Source: Modestobacter sp. Leaf380 (GTDB taxonomy: Bacteria; Actinomycetota; Actinomycetes; Mycobacteriales; Geodermatophilaceae). Taken from it: a DNA stretch of 64,000 nt. The notes beneath the pieces were generated by a model that was given only the letters and a program-made list of their open reading frames with translations, was not told where the DNA came from and made no database searches. Position numbers and translations under genes: made by a program. Positions 8,611-17,029 of the stretch are shown piece by piece (within the stretch, counting starts at the first letter, position 1; every line of letters begins with the position of its first letter). Location of the stretch: the NCBI RefSeq assembly GCF_001424485.1, contig NZ_LMQC01000003.1, positions 1 through 64,000 of the forward strand. Direction: 5' to 3'.

Positions 8611-8650
8611 GACGCGGCGACGCGACGACGCGGCGACGCGGCGACGCGGC
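8611..8650 (+). repeat. Five tandem 8-bp units (GACGCGGC)
   Basis: Consecutive octamers GACGCGGC, GACGCGAC, GACGCGGC, GACGCGGC, GACGCGGC fill the space between the 57-bp inverted repeat and the SMR operator, meeting the operator at one base. Such short tandem units can vary in copy number by slippage. The effect on the SMR promoter is unknown. Confidence 0.7.
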
Positions 8651-8692
8651 GAGTGGTACGGCTGTACCGGTTTGGTACGGTCGTACCACTCG
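8650..8692. promoter_or_regulatory. Nested palindromic operator of the SMR-TetR operon
   Basis: The outer arms are CGAGTGGTACG and CGTACCACTCG. Each half also contains its own dyad (GGTACGGCTGTACC and GGTACGGTCGTACC), so four GGTAC/GTACC half-sites sit in 43 bases. This is the typical pattern for a TetR-family repressor binding as a pair of dimers (as in QacR). The TetR gene is the second gene of the operon, implying autoregulation. Binding is inferred. Confidence 0.75.
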
Positions 8693-8755
8693 GGTGGCCG
8701 AGCGTCGGGGCACCCGACCGGCCGCCGACCGAGCACGACCCCCTGGAGGAACCCC

Positions 8756-9082
8756 GTGGCCTGGGCACTCGTCATCGTCGCCGGCGCGTTCGAGACGGCG
8801 TTCGCCGTCTCGCTGAAGAACTCCGAGGGGTTCAGCCGGCTCTGGTGGACCGTCTCCTTCGTCGTCTGCGCCGGGATCAGCTTCACGCTGCTGACCATCG
8901 CGCTGCGCACGCTCCCGGTCGGGAGCGCCTACGCGGTGTGGACCGGCATCGGTGCCGCCGGCACCGCGGTCGTCGGGATGGCCGTGCTCGGCGACCCGGT
9001 GGGCACGGTGCGGATCCTGTCCATCCTGCTGATCATCGCCGGCGTCGTCGGACTGAACCTGGCGCCCTCCGCGGCGCACTGA
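8756..9082 (+). CDS. SMR-family efflux transporter (SugE/Gdx-like)
   Basis: A 108-residue, four-helix small multidrug resistance protein. SMR proteins work as antiparallel dimers that exchange protons for cationic substrates. The essential membrane glutamate is present in helix 1 (IVAGAFETAFAVSLKNSEGF, E13). The block YAVWTGIGAAGTAVVGMAVLGDP is of the SugE/Gdx (guanidinium or quaternary-ammonium exporter) type. The GTG start has CTGGAGGA just upstream. It is followed three bases later by a TetR gene and preceded by a nested operator, so it is probably induced by a ligand of that TetR protein. No guanidine riboswitch was recognised upstream, so guanidinium as substrate is uncertain. Confidence 0.88.
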   Translation: MAWALVIVAGAFETAFAVSLKNSEGFSRLWWTVSFVVCAGISFTLLTIALRTLPVGSAYAVWTGIGAAGTAVVGMAVLGDPVGTVRILSILLIIAGVVGLNLAPSAAH

Positions 9083-9085
9083 GCC

Positions 9086-9709
9086 GTGCCCACCCCGAGG
9101 GCCACACCCCAGGCCACCCCCAAGGGCGGTGCGCGGCGGGCAGCCATCGTCACCGCGGCCGCCGACCTGGTCGCGGACGAGGGCCCGGACGCCGTCTCCC
9201 ACCGCCGGGTCGCGGCGGCGGCCGGCGTGCCGCTGGCGGCCACCACGTACTACTCCCGCGACCTCGGGGAGCTGCTGGTGGCGGCGTTCACCGAGCTGGG
9301 CGAGCGGGAGACCCGGCGCACCACGGCCCTGGTCCAGGAGCTCACCCGCGAGCCCCGGTCGGCCACCTCGACGGCGGCCCTGGTCGGCGACGTGCTGCTG
9401 GGCCCCGACCGGCGCACCGACGCGGACGTGCTGGCGTTCTACCAGCGGTTCCTGGCCAGCGGGCGGCACCCCGGGGTCCGCCCCGTGCTCGCCGCGACCC
9501 GTCGACGCCTGGACGAGCTGGTGGGCGAGGCGCTCGACCGCAGCGCGGCCCCGGCGGTGCCCCTGGCCCGCCTGGTGGCGGTGTTCGACGGCAGCGCGGT
9601 CTCCGCTCTGGTCGAAGGCGACGGCGACGCCCGCGCGACGGCCGAGGCGGCGGTGGCCGACCTGCTGCGCGACCACGGTCACCCGGACGTGGCGCCCCCA
9701 ACGGCGTAA
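9086..9709 (+). CDS. TetR-family regulator of the SMR operon
   Basis: A 207-residue TetR-type repressor. The N-terminal DNA-binding domain (about residues 15-65) contains RRAAIVTAAADLVADEGPDA and the helix-turn-helix SHRRVAAAAGVPLAATTYYS, a classic TetR pattern with YYS replacing the usual YYHF. The remaining helical domain would bind an inducer and form the dimer. The GTG start lies three bases after the SMR stop, so the two genes are co-transcribed. The four-half-site operator in front of the SMR gene is the obvious target. The inducer is unknown. Confidence 0.9.
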   Translation: MPTPRATPQATPKGGARRAAIVTAAADLVADEGPDAVSHRRVAAAAGVPLAATTYYSRDLGELLVAAFTELGERETRRTTALVQELTREPRSATSTAALVGDVLLGPDRRTDADVLAFYQRFLASGRHPGVRPVLAATRRRLDELVGEALDRSAAPAVPLARLVAVFDGSAVSALVEGDGDARATAEAAVADLLRDHGHPDVAPPTA

Positions 9710-9715
9710 GCGGCG

Positions 9716-9740
9716 GTTACCGACGGTGCCAGACGGGTAG
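9716..9740 (+). promoter_or_regulatory. Possible sigma-B-like promoter of the DUF4383 gene
   Basis: GTTA, 15 bases, GGGTAG approximates the actinobacterial general-stress promoter (GTTT-N14-17-GGGTAT). It lies about 45 bases before the ATG and just beyond the TetR stop. The match is partial. Confidence 0.35.
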
Positions 9741-9785
9741 TCGGCGCGGGACGTTCAGACCTCGAGCGCAGAAGGGCCTCGCGCC

Positions 9786-10541
9786 ATGAGCACCAAGGAC
9801 CGTTCCACCCGCACCCCCGCCCCTCCGGCGTCGGTCGACCCGCAGCGACCCGACCAGAGCGGCGCCACCCGGTACGCCGACGAGGACCGCGCCGACACCC
9901 CCACCGCCCGCAAGGTCAAGGTCGTGCACCGGGTCGGCGCCTTCGCCGTCGCCGCCGTGCTGGCGGTGTTCGGCCTGCTGGGCCTGATCGGCGGCCTGGA
10001 CTACTTCTCCACCGACGGCGGCAACGTCGTCGGCCTGTCCAGCAACGGCCTGCTGTCCACCATCTCGCTGCTCACCGCCGCCGTGCTCATCGCCTCGGCG
10101 CTGCGCGGCGGGCGCCAGGCCGGAGTGGTGATGATCGGCTTCGGCGCCGCGTTCCTGCTGTCGGCGTTCTGGCACCTCTTCGTGCTGAACAGCTCGTTGA
10201 ACGTGCTGGCCTTCTCGATGGCCAACGTCATCTTCTCGATCGTCGCCGGCATCGTGCTGCTCACCCTGGGCCTCTACGGACGGGTCAGCGGCAACCTCCC
10301 GGCCGACAACCCGTACCACCTGCACACCGCGGGCAGCCGGGAGGGCGACGCCGACGAGGAGCCCGAGCTCCCGCCGGCGACCCCGGCCGAGCGCCGGGCC
10401 GAGCGGGAGATGCGGGAGGCCGAGCTGGCCGTGACCGAGCACCGGGCCACCCCTGAGCAGACCCGTCGGGTCCAGGCAATGGGCCGGGTGCGCACCAAGA
10501 CCGAGCGTCGTCGGGTCTGGATGGCGGACTCCGGGCGCTAG
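9786..10541 (+). CDS. DUF4383-domain membrane protein
   Basis: A 251-residue protein with a polar N-terminus of about 45 residues, four hydrophobic helices (residues about 50-175, including VGAFAVAAVLAVFGLLGLIGGLDYFS and VIFSIVAGIVLLTLGLYGRVSGNLP), and a charged C-terminal tail of about 75 residues rich in Glu and Arg. The helix pattern, with a central AFLLSAFWHLFVLNSSLNVL block and the GRVSGN ending, matches the DUF4383 family, which is widespread in actinobacteria and functionally undefined. The charged tail suggests a cytoplasmic interaction surface. A possible stress-type promoter precedes it and a strong hairpin follows. Confidence 0.8.
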   Translation: MSTKDRSTRTPAPPASVDPQRPDQSGATRYADEDRADTPTARKVKVVHRVGAFAVAAVLAVFGLLGLIGGLDYFSTDGGNVVGLSSNGLLSTISLLTAAVLIASALRGGRQAGVVMIGFGAAFLLSAFWHLFVLNSSLNVLAFSMANVIFSIVAGIVLLTLGLYGRVSGNLPADNPYHLHTAGSREGDADEEPELPPATPAERRAEREMREAELAVTEHRATPEQTRRVQAMGRVRTKTERRRVWMADSGR

Positions 10542-10555
10542 CCCCAGCACAGCGC

Positions 10556-10587
10556 ACGGGGCGGGCCGGTCATCCGGCCCGCCCCGT
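10556..10587. terminator. Bidirectional terminator hairpin
   Basis: A perfect 14-bp stem (ACGGGGCGGGCCGG and its complement) with a TCAT loop lies between the convergent DUF4383 and araA genes and probably ends both transcripts. Confidence 0.85.
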
Positions 10588-10611
10588 GGCGTCTGTGGGT
10601 GGCGCTGCGGC

Positions 10612-12108
10612 CTAGATGCCGTTCGCCAGCCGGTGGTAGGCCGCCGACCAGCGCAGCTCCTGCGCCAGGCTGCGGCGGGTGGTCGCCTCGTCGATGACCA
10701 CCAGCTCGGTGCTGAAGGCCTCGGCCAGCACGGTGAGCTCGTCGGTCGTCACCTGGGTGGACAGCACCGTGTGGTGCGGGGCCCCGGCGGTCAGCCAGCC
10801 CTCGGTCGACGTCGAGAAGTCCGGCTTGGGCTCCCAGACCGCGTGCGCGACCGGCAGGTTCGGCAGGGGCGCGGAGGGGGCGACGACGTCGATCTCGTTG
10901 GCCACCCAGCGGAACCGGTCGCCCAGGTCCGCCCAGCCGACGACGACACCGGGCGCGGACGCCGCGGTGAAGACCAGCCGGGCCGGGTCCTCGCGGCCGC
11001 CGATGCCCAGCGGGTGGACCTCCAGGCGGGGCTTCTCCCCCGAGATCGAGGGGCACACCTCCAGCATGTGGGCGCCCAGGATCTTCGGCGTCTCCGAGGA
11101 CAGGTCGTAGGTGTAGTCCTCCATGAAGGACGTGCCACCGGGCCGGTCACCGCCGACGACCTTGAGGATGCGCAGCAACGCGGAGGTCTTCCAGTCGCCC
11201 TCGCCGCCGAAGCCGTACCCCTCGGCCATCAGCCGCTGGACGGCCAGGCCGGGGAGCTGGCGCAGCCCGCCGAGGTCCTCGAAGTTCGACGTGAAGGCCT
11301 TGAAGCCACCGTCGACGAGGAAGGAGCGCAGACCGGCCTCGATGCGGGCGGCCTCGCGGACGCTGTCGTGCCGGTCCCCGCCGGGGCGCAGGTCCTCGGC
11401 GACGACGTAGGAGTCCAGGTACTCGGCGACCAGCGCGTCGATCTGCGCGTCGGTCACCTGCCCGACGACGTCGACCAGGTCGTTGACCCCGTAGGTGTTC
11501 ACCGAGACGCCGACCCGCAGCTCGGCCTCGACCTTGTCGCCCTCGGTGACGGCGACGTTGCGCATGTTGTCCCCGAAGCGGGCCAGCCGCAGCGTCCGGG
11601 CCTCGGCGATGCCCAGCGCGGCGCGGGCCCAGCCACCGACCCGGGTCTGCACGGCCGGGTTCGAGGCGTGCCCGGACACCGTGGTGCGCGGGACCTTGAG
11701 GCGGGTGAGGGCGAACCCGAACTCCCGGTCGCCGTGGGCGGCCTGGTTGAGGTTCATGAAGTCCATGTCGATCGTGCCCCAGGGCAGGGCGGCGTCGGCC
11801 TGGGTGTGCAGGTGCAGCAGCGGCTTGCGCAGCGCGTCCAGGCCGGCGATCCACATCTTGGCCGGGGAGAACGTGTGCATCCAGGTGACGACACCGATGC
11901 AGGAGGGGTCCTCGTTGGCCGCGCCCATCGCCTGGCGGATGGCGGCCGAGTCCTTGAGGACCGGCTTCCACACGACCGGCACCGGGACGGCGGTGGCGCC
12001 GTCGAGGGTGGCGGCGACGCGCTGGGACTGCTCGGCGACCTGCTGGAGGGTCTCCTCGCCGTACAGGTCCTGGCTGCCGGTGAGGAACCAGATCGAAGGG
12101 GTGCTCAT
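10612..12108 (-). CDS. araA: L-arabinose isomerase
   Basis: A 498-residue metal-dependent isomerase converting L-arabinose to L-ribulose, the first step of the araBAD pathway. Recognisable blocks are [16 protein letters not shown] at the N-terminus, [36 protein letters not shown], the metal-ligand region [20 protein letters not shown] (E and H ligands lie here and at the later HMLEVCP motif), and the typical C-terminal half. Length is that of the family. The ATG begins five bases after the araD stop, so it is the last gene of the araB-araD-araA transcript. Confidence 0.97.
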   Translation of the reverse strand: MSTPSIWFLTGSQDLYGEETLQQVAEQSQRVAATLDGATAVPVPVVWKPVLKDSAAIRQAMGAANEDPSCIGVVTWMHTFSPAKMWIAGLDALRKPLLHLHTQADAALPWGTIDMDFMNLNQAAHGDREFGFALTRLKVPRTTVSGHASNPAVQTRVGGWARAALGIAEARTLRLARFGDNMRNVAVTEGDKVEAELRVGVSVNTYGVNDLVDVVGQVTDAQIDALVAEYLDSYVVAEDLRPGGDRHDSVREAARIEAGLRSFLVDGGFKAFTSNFEDLGGLRQLPGLAVQRLMAEGYGFGGEGDWKTSALLRILKVVGGDRPGGTSFMEDYTYDLSSETPKILGAHMLEVCPSISGEKPRLEVHPLGIGGREDPARLVFTAASAPGVVVGWADLGDRFRWVANEIDVVAPSAPLPNLPVAHAVWEPKPDFSTSTEGWLTAGAPHHTVLSTQVTTDELTVLAEAFSTELVVIDEATTRRSLAQELRWSAAYHRLANGI

Positions 12109-12113
12109 CTCGC

Positions 12114-12860
12114 TCACTTCTGTCCGTAGACGTTCTGGTAGCGCTCGTAGAGCGCGTCGATGTCGGCCTGGGGGATCGGGACCGGCTCGCCGAGCTGCCG
12201 GGAGATGTGCACGGTGCGGGCGACGTCCTCGGCCATGACGGCGGCCTTGACCGCCGCCTTGGCGCTCTTCCCGATGGTGAACACCCCGTGGTTCTGCATG
12301 AAGACGGCCTTGGAGCGGTGGCCGGCGAGGGTGTCGACGATGCCGCGGCCGATCGAGTCGTCGCCGATCAGCGCGAAGGGCCCGATCGGGATGGGCCCGC
12401 CGAACTCGTCGGCCATCGCGGTCAGCACGCAGGGCACCGGCTCGGCGCGGGCGGCCCACGCGGCGGCGTAGGTGCTGTGGGTGTGCACCTGGCCGTTGAC
12501 CTCGGGCATGGCGCGGTAGACGTAGGCGTGCGCGTCGGTGTCGCTGGAGGGGGCCCGGACGCCGTCGACGGTCTTCCCGTCCAGGTCGCAGACCGTGATG
12601 CCCTCCCAGGTCAGCTCGTCGTACTCGACGCCGCTGCCCTTGATGACGAAGAGGTCCTCACCGGGGACCCGCTCGCTGACGTTGCCGGCGGTCCAGGTGA
12701 CCAGGGCGTTGGTGACCAGCAGGTCGTGCAGGGCCGCCACGTGCTCGCGCTGGGCACGGTGGGTGCCCTGCTCGGAGCGGGCCGCCGCACGGACGGTCAG
12801 CCGGGTGGGCGTCGCGCCCTCGACCGGATCGGTCGCGGGGGTGTCACACGCTGAACACAT
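12114..12860 (-). CDS. araD: L-ribulose-5-phosphate 4-epimerase
   Basis: A 248-residue class II aldolase/epimerase that converts L-ribulose-5-phosphate to D-xylulose-5-phosphate. The family motifs [20 protein letters not shown], the zinc-binding [11 protein letters not shown], and the third metal His in [10 protein letters not shown] are all present. The N-terminus is about 20 residues longer than in E. coli AraD. The ATG was chosen because GGAGGAGCG lies at correct spacing; this start overlaps the end of araB by 17 bases, indicating translational coupling. Confidence 0.95.
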   Translation of the reverse strand: MCSACDTPATDPVEGATPTRLTVRAAARSEQGTHRAQREHVAALHDLLVTNALVTWTAGNVSERVPGEDLFVIKGSGVEYDELTWEGITVCDLDGKTVDGVRAPSSDTDAHAYVYRAMPEVNGQVHTHSTYAAAWAARAEPVPCVLTAMADEFGGPIPIGPFALIGDDSIGRGIVDTLAGHRSKAVFMQNHGVFTIGKSAKAAVKAAVMAEDVARTVHISRQLGEPVPIPQADIDALYERYQNVYGQK

Positions 12861-14568
12861 CGGGACGCTCCTCCATCGCGGGGGTCTCGGGCTCGGTGAC
12901 GGCGGCGGCCGGGCGGGCGGACGCGGCCCGGCGGATGGCCCGCAGCCGGTGCAGCACGTCGTTGCCACCGCGACCGAAGTGGTCGTGCAGCAGCGTGTAC
13001 TCGGCGAACAGGGCGTCGTAGGCGTCGGCCCGCTCGGGGTCGGGCGTGTAGACCCCGCGCAGCACCTTGCCCATGACGGCGGCGGCGGCCGGCACGTCGG
13101 GGTGGGCCCCGGCGGCGACGGCGGCGTGGATGGCCGAGCCCAGTGCCGGGCCCTGCTCGGAGTCGATGACCGACAGCGGGCGGCGGCAGACGTCGGCGTA
13201 GGTCTGCATCAGGAAGGCGTTCTTCAGCAGGCCGCCGGCGACCACGAGCTCGGTGACCGGCACGCCACTGGACTCGAAGGACTCGATGATCGTGCGGGTG
13301 CCGAAGGCGGTGGCCTCCAGCAGCGCGCGGTAGGTGTCCTCGGGACGGGTGGCCAGCGTCTGGCCGACGACGACCCCGGAGAGCTCGGCGTCGACCAGGA
13401 CGGAGCGGTTGCCGCCGTGCCAGTCCAGCGCGATGAGCCCGTGCTCGCCGACCTGCTGCTCCTGGGCCAGCTCGGTGAGGTGCTGGTGCACCGAGATGCC
13501 GCGCTCGGCGGCGGCCTGCACGTAGGCCGGCGGGACGGCGGTGTCGACGAACCAGCCGAAGATGTCCCCGACGCCGCTCTGGCCGGCCTCGTAGCCGTAG
13601 AGCCCGGCGATGATGCCGCCGTCGACGACGCCGCACATGCCCGGCACGTCGGCCAGGGTGTCCCCGTTCATGACGTGGCAGGTCGAGGTGCCCATGACCG
13701 CGAGCATCTGGCCGGGCTCGGTGGCCCGGGCGGCCGGTGCGGTGACGTGCGCGTCGACGTTGCCGACGGCGACCGCGATGCCCTCGGGCAGGCCGGTCCA
13801 GCGGGCGGCCTCGGCGGCCAGGCCGCCGGCCCGCTCGCCCAGCTGGCCGATGGGCTGGTCCAGCTTGTCGGCGACGAAGTCGGCGAAGTCGGGGTTCAGC
13901 GCGGCCAGGAACTCCCGCGAGGGGTACTCGCCGTCCTGGCGGATGCCCTTGTAGCCGGCGGTGCAGGCGTTGCGGACGTAGGTGCCGCACAGCTGCCAGA
14001 CGATCCAGTCGGCGGCCTCGACCCAGCGGGCGGTGGCCGCGTAGACCTCCGGGTCCTCCTCCAGCAGCTGCAGGCCCTTGGCGAACTCCCACTCGCTGGA
14101 GATGAGACCGCCGTAGCGGGGCAGCCAGGCCTCCCCGCGCTCGGCGGCCAGGGCGTTGATCCGGTCGGCGTGCGGCTGGGCGGCGTGGTGCTTCCACAGC
14201 TTCACGAAGGCGTGCTTGCGGTCGGCGAACTCGGGGACCTCGCACAGCGGGGTGCCGTCGGCGAGCGTGGGCACCATCGTGCAGGCGGTGAAGTCGGTGG
14301 CGATGCCGATGACCGACGCGGGGTCGACGCCGCTGGCGGCCAGCGCCTGGGGCACCGCCGTCTTCAGCACGTCGACGTAGTCCGCGGGGACCTGCAGCGC
14401 CCAGTCCGGCGGCAGCTTCTCCCCGGTGCCGGGGAGGGTGCGCTCGAGGACGGCGTGCGGGTAGGGGTGCGTCGCGCTGGCCAGCTCGGCCCCGTCGGAC
14501 ACCCGGACGACGACAGCGCGTCCCGAGAGGGTGCCGTAGTCGACTCCGACGACGTGCTGGTCAGCCAT
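12844..14568 (-). CDS. araB: L-ribulokinase
   Basis: A 574-residue FGGY-family sugar kinase that phosphorylates L-ribulose with ATP. The N-terminal ATPase domain starts with VVGVDYGTLSGRAVVVRVSDG, the AraB signature. Other marks are IGIATDFTACTMVPTLADG, LPRYGGLISSEWEFAKGLQL, the substrate region YKGIRQDGEYPS, and the second-domain motifs LIALDWHGGNRS and ELVVAGGLLKNAFLMQ. Length matches AraB. The ATG has an excellent AGGAGGA site. A perfect LacI-type palindrome sits about 60 bases upstream, so this gene heads its own regulated transcript although the regulator gene is also upstream on the same strand. Confidence 0.96.
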   Translation of the reverse strand: MADQHVVGVDYGTLSGRAVVVRVSDGAELASATHPYPHAVLERTLPGTGEKLPPDWALQVPADYVDVLKTAVPQALAASGVDPASVIGIATDFTACTMVPTLADGTPLCEVPEFADRKHAFVKLWKHHAAQPHADRINALAAERGEAWLPRYGGLISSEWEFAKGLQLLEEDPEVYAATARWVEAADWIVWQLCGTYVRNACTAGYKGIRQDGEYPSREFLAALNPDFADFVADKLDQPIGQLGERAGGLAAEAARWTGLPEGIAVAVGNVDAHVTAPAARATEPGQMLAVMGTSTCHVMNGDTLADVPGMCGVVDGGIIAGLYGYEAGQSGVGDIFGWFVDTAVPPAYVQAAAERGISVHQHLTELAQEQQVGEHGLIALDWHGGNRSVLVDAELSGVVVGQTLATRPEDTYRALLEATAFGTRTIIESFESSGVPVTELVVAGGLLKNAFLMQTYADVCRRPLSVIDSEQGPALGSAIHAAVAAGAHPDVPAAAAVMGKVLRGVYTPDPERADAYDALFAEYTLLHDHFGRGGNDVLHRLRAIRRAASARPAAAVTEPETPAMEERPDVFSV

Positions 14569-14624
14569 CTGTCCTCCTGTGTGCGGGTGCGGTCCGACGT
14601 CCACGTCGTCCTGCAGTCGACGCA

Positions 14625-14638
14625 TGTTAGCGCTAACA
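14625..14638. promoter_or_regulatory. LacI-family operator in front of araB
   Basis: The perfect palindrome TGTTAGCGCTAACA with a central CG is typical of LacI-family operators. A related site precedes chvE. The adjacent LacI-type gene is the likely binder. Confidence 0.85.
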
Positions 14639-14676
14639 CAAGTGCGGTGGGCCACACCCCTGCGGGGGAGTCCCGC

Positions 14677-15726
14677 TCAGCCCCGGACGGGACCGGTCGA
14701 GCCACGCACCACGAGCACCGGTGGGACCTGGTCGGGCAGGGTGTCGCGACCGGCCAGCTTGGCCAGCACCAGCTCGACCCCGCGGCGCCCCAGCTCGGCG
14801 AAGTCCTGGCGCACCGTGGTCAGCGGCGGGCTGAAGTAGGGCGCCTCGGGCACGTCGTCGAAGCCGACCACGGACACGTCGCCGGGCACGTCGAGGCCCT
14901 CCTCGTGCAGGGCGACCATCAGCCCCAGGGCCATCTGGTCGTTGCCCACGAAGACGGCTGTGACGTCCTCGCCGTCCCGGATGCGCTGGGCCAGCAGCCG
15001 CCCCGTGCGGTGGCCGGACCCCGGCCACCAGTCCCCGTGCAGCAGCTCGGGGACCGGCGCACCGGCGGCCAGCAGCTCGCACCGCCAGCCCTGCACCCGT
15101 CGCTGGGCCTCCAGCGAGTAGGCCGGCCCGGCCAGGTGGTGCACGGTGCGGTGGCCGAGCCCGAGCAGGTGGGCCACGGCCAGCCGGGCACCGGCCTCCT
15201 GCCCGACGGTGACGGTCGGGCGGACCTCCTCGGCCCCCATCTGCACGGCGACCAGGGGCACCGGGGGGTCCAGCTCCCGCAGCGCCTCGACCGCCTGGAA
15301 GCTCGCGGTGTGCACGACGACGGCGTCCACGGACTGGGCGACGAAGCGGTCGACCGCGTCCCGCATGTCGGCGAACTCCCCGGCGTCCAGGATCGCCACC
15401 GAGAGGGAGTAGCCCGCCGCGCGGGCGGCCTCCTCCAACCCGATGAGGGTCTGTGCCGGGCCGTACTGGTTCACGTTGATCGTGACCAGCCCGATCGTCC
15501 GGGAGGACCCGGTGACGAGTGCGCGGGCCGCGGTGTTGGGCCGGTAGCCCAGCTCCGCGATCGCCCGCTGCACCCGTTCCCGGGTCATCGCCGCGACGTT
15601 GGGGTGGCCGTTGACCACCCGCGAGACGGTCTGGTGAGAGACCCCCGCACGGGCCGCGACGTCGGACATGACCAGTGCCCGTGTCGCGTGCCCCGCGGGA
15701 GCGGTCCCGGCTGTCTCCGTCGACAC
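14677..15726 (-). CDS. LacI-family transcriptional regulator of the arabinose locus
   Basis: A 349-residue LacI/GalR regulator. The N-terminal helix-turn-helix is MSDVAARAGVSHQTVSRVV followed by the hinge region RERVQRAIAELGYRPNTAARAL, which inserts into the central CG of operators. The periplasmic-binding-protein-like effector domain follows (TIGLVTINVNQYGPAQTL to the C-terminus). It lies between the sugar ABC transporter and araB, all on one strand, and palindromes that fit a LacI protein precede both chvE and araB, so it is probably an arabinose-responsive repressor (AraR-like in function, though of a different architecture from Bacillus AraR). The GTG start has a GGGGAG site. The effector is inferred from context. 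Confidence 0.9.
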   Translation of the reverse strand: MSTETAGTAPAGHATRALVMSDVAARAGVSHQTVSRVVNGHPNVAAMTRERVQRAIAELGYRPNTAARALVTGSSRTIGLVTINVNQYGPAQTLIGLEEAARAAGYSLSVAILDAGEFADMRDAVDRFVAQSVDAVVVHTASFQAVEALRELDPPVPLVAVQMGAEEVRPTVTVGQEAGARLAVAHLLGLGHRTVHHLAGPAYSLEAQRRVQGWRCELLAAGAPVPELLHGDWWPGSGHRTGRLLAQRIRDGEDVTAVFVGNDQMALGLMVALHEEGLDVPGDVSVVGFDDVPEAPYFSPPLTTVRQDFAELGRRGVELVLAKLAGRDTLPDQVPPVLVVRGSTGPVRG

Positions 15727-15763
15727 CCTGGCTCCCCGTCCGGTCCGCCCCGTCAGCTCCCGG

Positions 15764-17029
15764 TCAGCGGGCGGAGCCGGCGCGGCGCTTGTTGTAGACG
15801 TCGAAGGCGACGGCCAGCAGCAGGACCATGCCCTTGACCATCGACTGGATCGACTGGTCCACGCCCATGAGCTGCATGCCGTTGCTCATGACACCGACGA
15901 GCAGACCACCGACCATGGCGCCCACGACCGTGCCCACACCGCCGGTGACGGCAGCGCCACCGATGAAGGCCGCGGCGATGGCGTCCAGCTCGAAGCTGTT
16001 GCCGGCGCCGGGCTGGGCACCGTTGGACCGGGACGAGAACACGACCCCGGCCACGGCGGCCAGGAAGCCCATGTTGACGAAGATCCAGAAGTTGACGGCC
16101 TTGACCTTGACGCCCGAGAGCGTCGCGGCGGCCAGGTTGCCGCCGATCGCGTAGACCTGGCGGCCGAAGACGGTCCGCTTGGTGACGACGCCGTAGACCA
16201 TGATCAGCGCGGCCAGGATGATCAGCACGATCGGCAGACCGCGGGCGGTGGCCAGCTGGTAGGCGAAGGCCATGACGACCGCGGCGACGATGACGATCTG
16301 GGCCACGAAGAGCGGGAACGACGGCACGGTCTGGCCGTAGCGGACCCGGGCGATGCGGGTGCGGTACTGGCTGACCGCGTAGGCCGCCACGGCGACGCCG
16401 AAGACCAGCAGCGTGAAGGCGTCGAAGCCGTTGCCGCCGAGCAGGCCGTTGAGGAAGCCGGAGGCGATCTTGCTGTACTCCGAGGTGAAGGGGGACAGCG
16501 AGACGTTGTCCAGCACCTGCAGGGTCAGACCGCGGAACAGCAGCATGCCGGCGAGGGTCACGATGAACGCCGGGATGCCGACGTAGGCGACCCAGAACCC
16601 GTGCCAGGCGCCGATCAGCAGGCCGGTGGCCAGGGCGGCGAGGACGCCGACCCACCAGGGCTGGTCCTGGCGGATGACCAGCACGGCCGAGACGGCCCCG
16701 GTGACCGCCACGACGGACCCGACCGAGAGGTCGATGTGCCCGGCGATGATCACGATGACCATCCCGATCGCGAGGATCAGGATGTAGGAGTACTGCAGGA
16801 CGATGTTCGTGATGTTGCCCGGGGACAGCGAGGTGCCACCGGTCAGGATCGCGAAGAGCGCGACCACCACGACGAACGCGATGTAGATGCCGCTGGTCCG
16901 GAGGTTCCGGGTCAGCAGGGCGCGGACGTCGCTGGTGCCGACGCCCAACGCTGCGGCAGGGGCGACGTCCTTGGCCTGCGTGGCCGACGAGGCCTCGGGC
17001 TCCGACGTCGGACCGACGGTCTGGGTCAT
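15764..17029 (-). CDS. gguB: Sugar ABC transporter permease (GguB/MmsB/XylH type)
   Basis: A 421-residue membrane permease of a monosaccharide ABC importer. After a 40-residue polar N-terminus there are about ten or more hydrophobic helices. The BPD_transp_2 signature appears as [20 protein letters not shown], with [20 protein letters not shown] and the EAA-like region [20 protein letters not shown]. It overlaps the ATPase gene by four bases (ATGA), so translation is coupled. The arrangement chvE-gguA-gguB next to araBDA indicates import of L-arabinose or several aldoses. Confidence 0.93.
   Translation of the reverse strand: MTQTVGPTSEPEASSATQAKDVAPAAALGVGTSDVRALLTRNLRTSGIYIAFVVVVALFAILTGGTSLSPGNITNIVLQYSYILILAIGMVIVIIAGHIDLSVGSVVAVTGAVSAVLVIRQDQPWWVGVLAALATGLLIGAWHGFWVAYVGIPAFIVTLAGMLLFRGLTLQVLDNVSLSPFTSEYSKIASGFLNGLLGGNGFDAFTLLVFGVAVAAYAVSQYRTRIARVRYGQTVPSFPLFVAQIVIVAAVVMAFAYQLATARGLPIVLIILAALIMVYGVVTKRTVFGRQVYAIGGNLAAATLSGVKVKAVNFWIFVNMGFLAAVAGVVFSSRSNGAQPGAGNSFELDAIAAAFIGGAAVTGGVGTVVGAMVGGLLVGVMSNGMQLMGVDQSIQSMVKGMVLLLAVAFDVYNKRRAGSAR

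Noticed and set aside
8693-8755. Guanidine riboswitch upstream of the SugE/Gdx-like SMR gene
   Set aside because: The leader is too short after the operator and I could not find the conserved guanidine-aptamer motifs.
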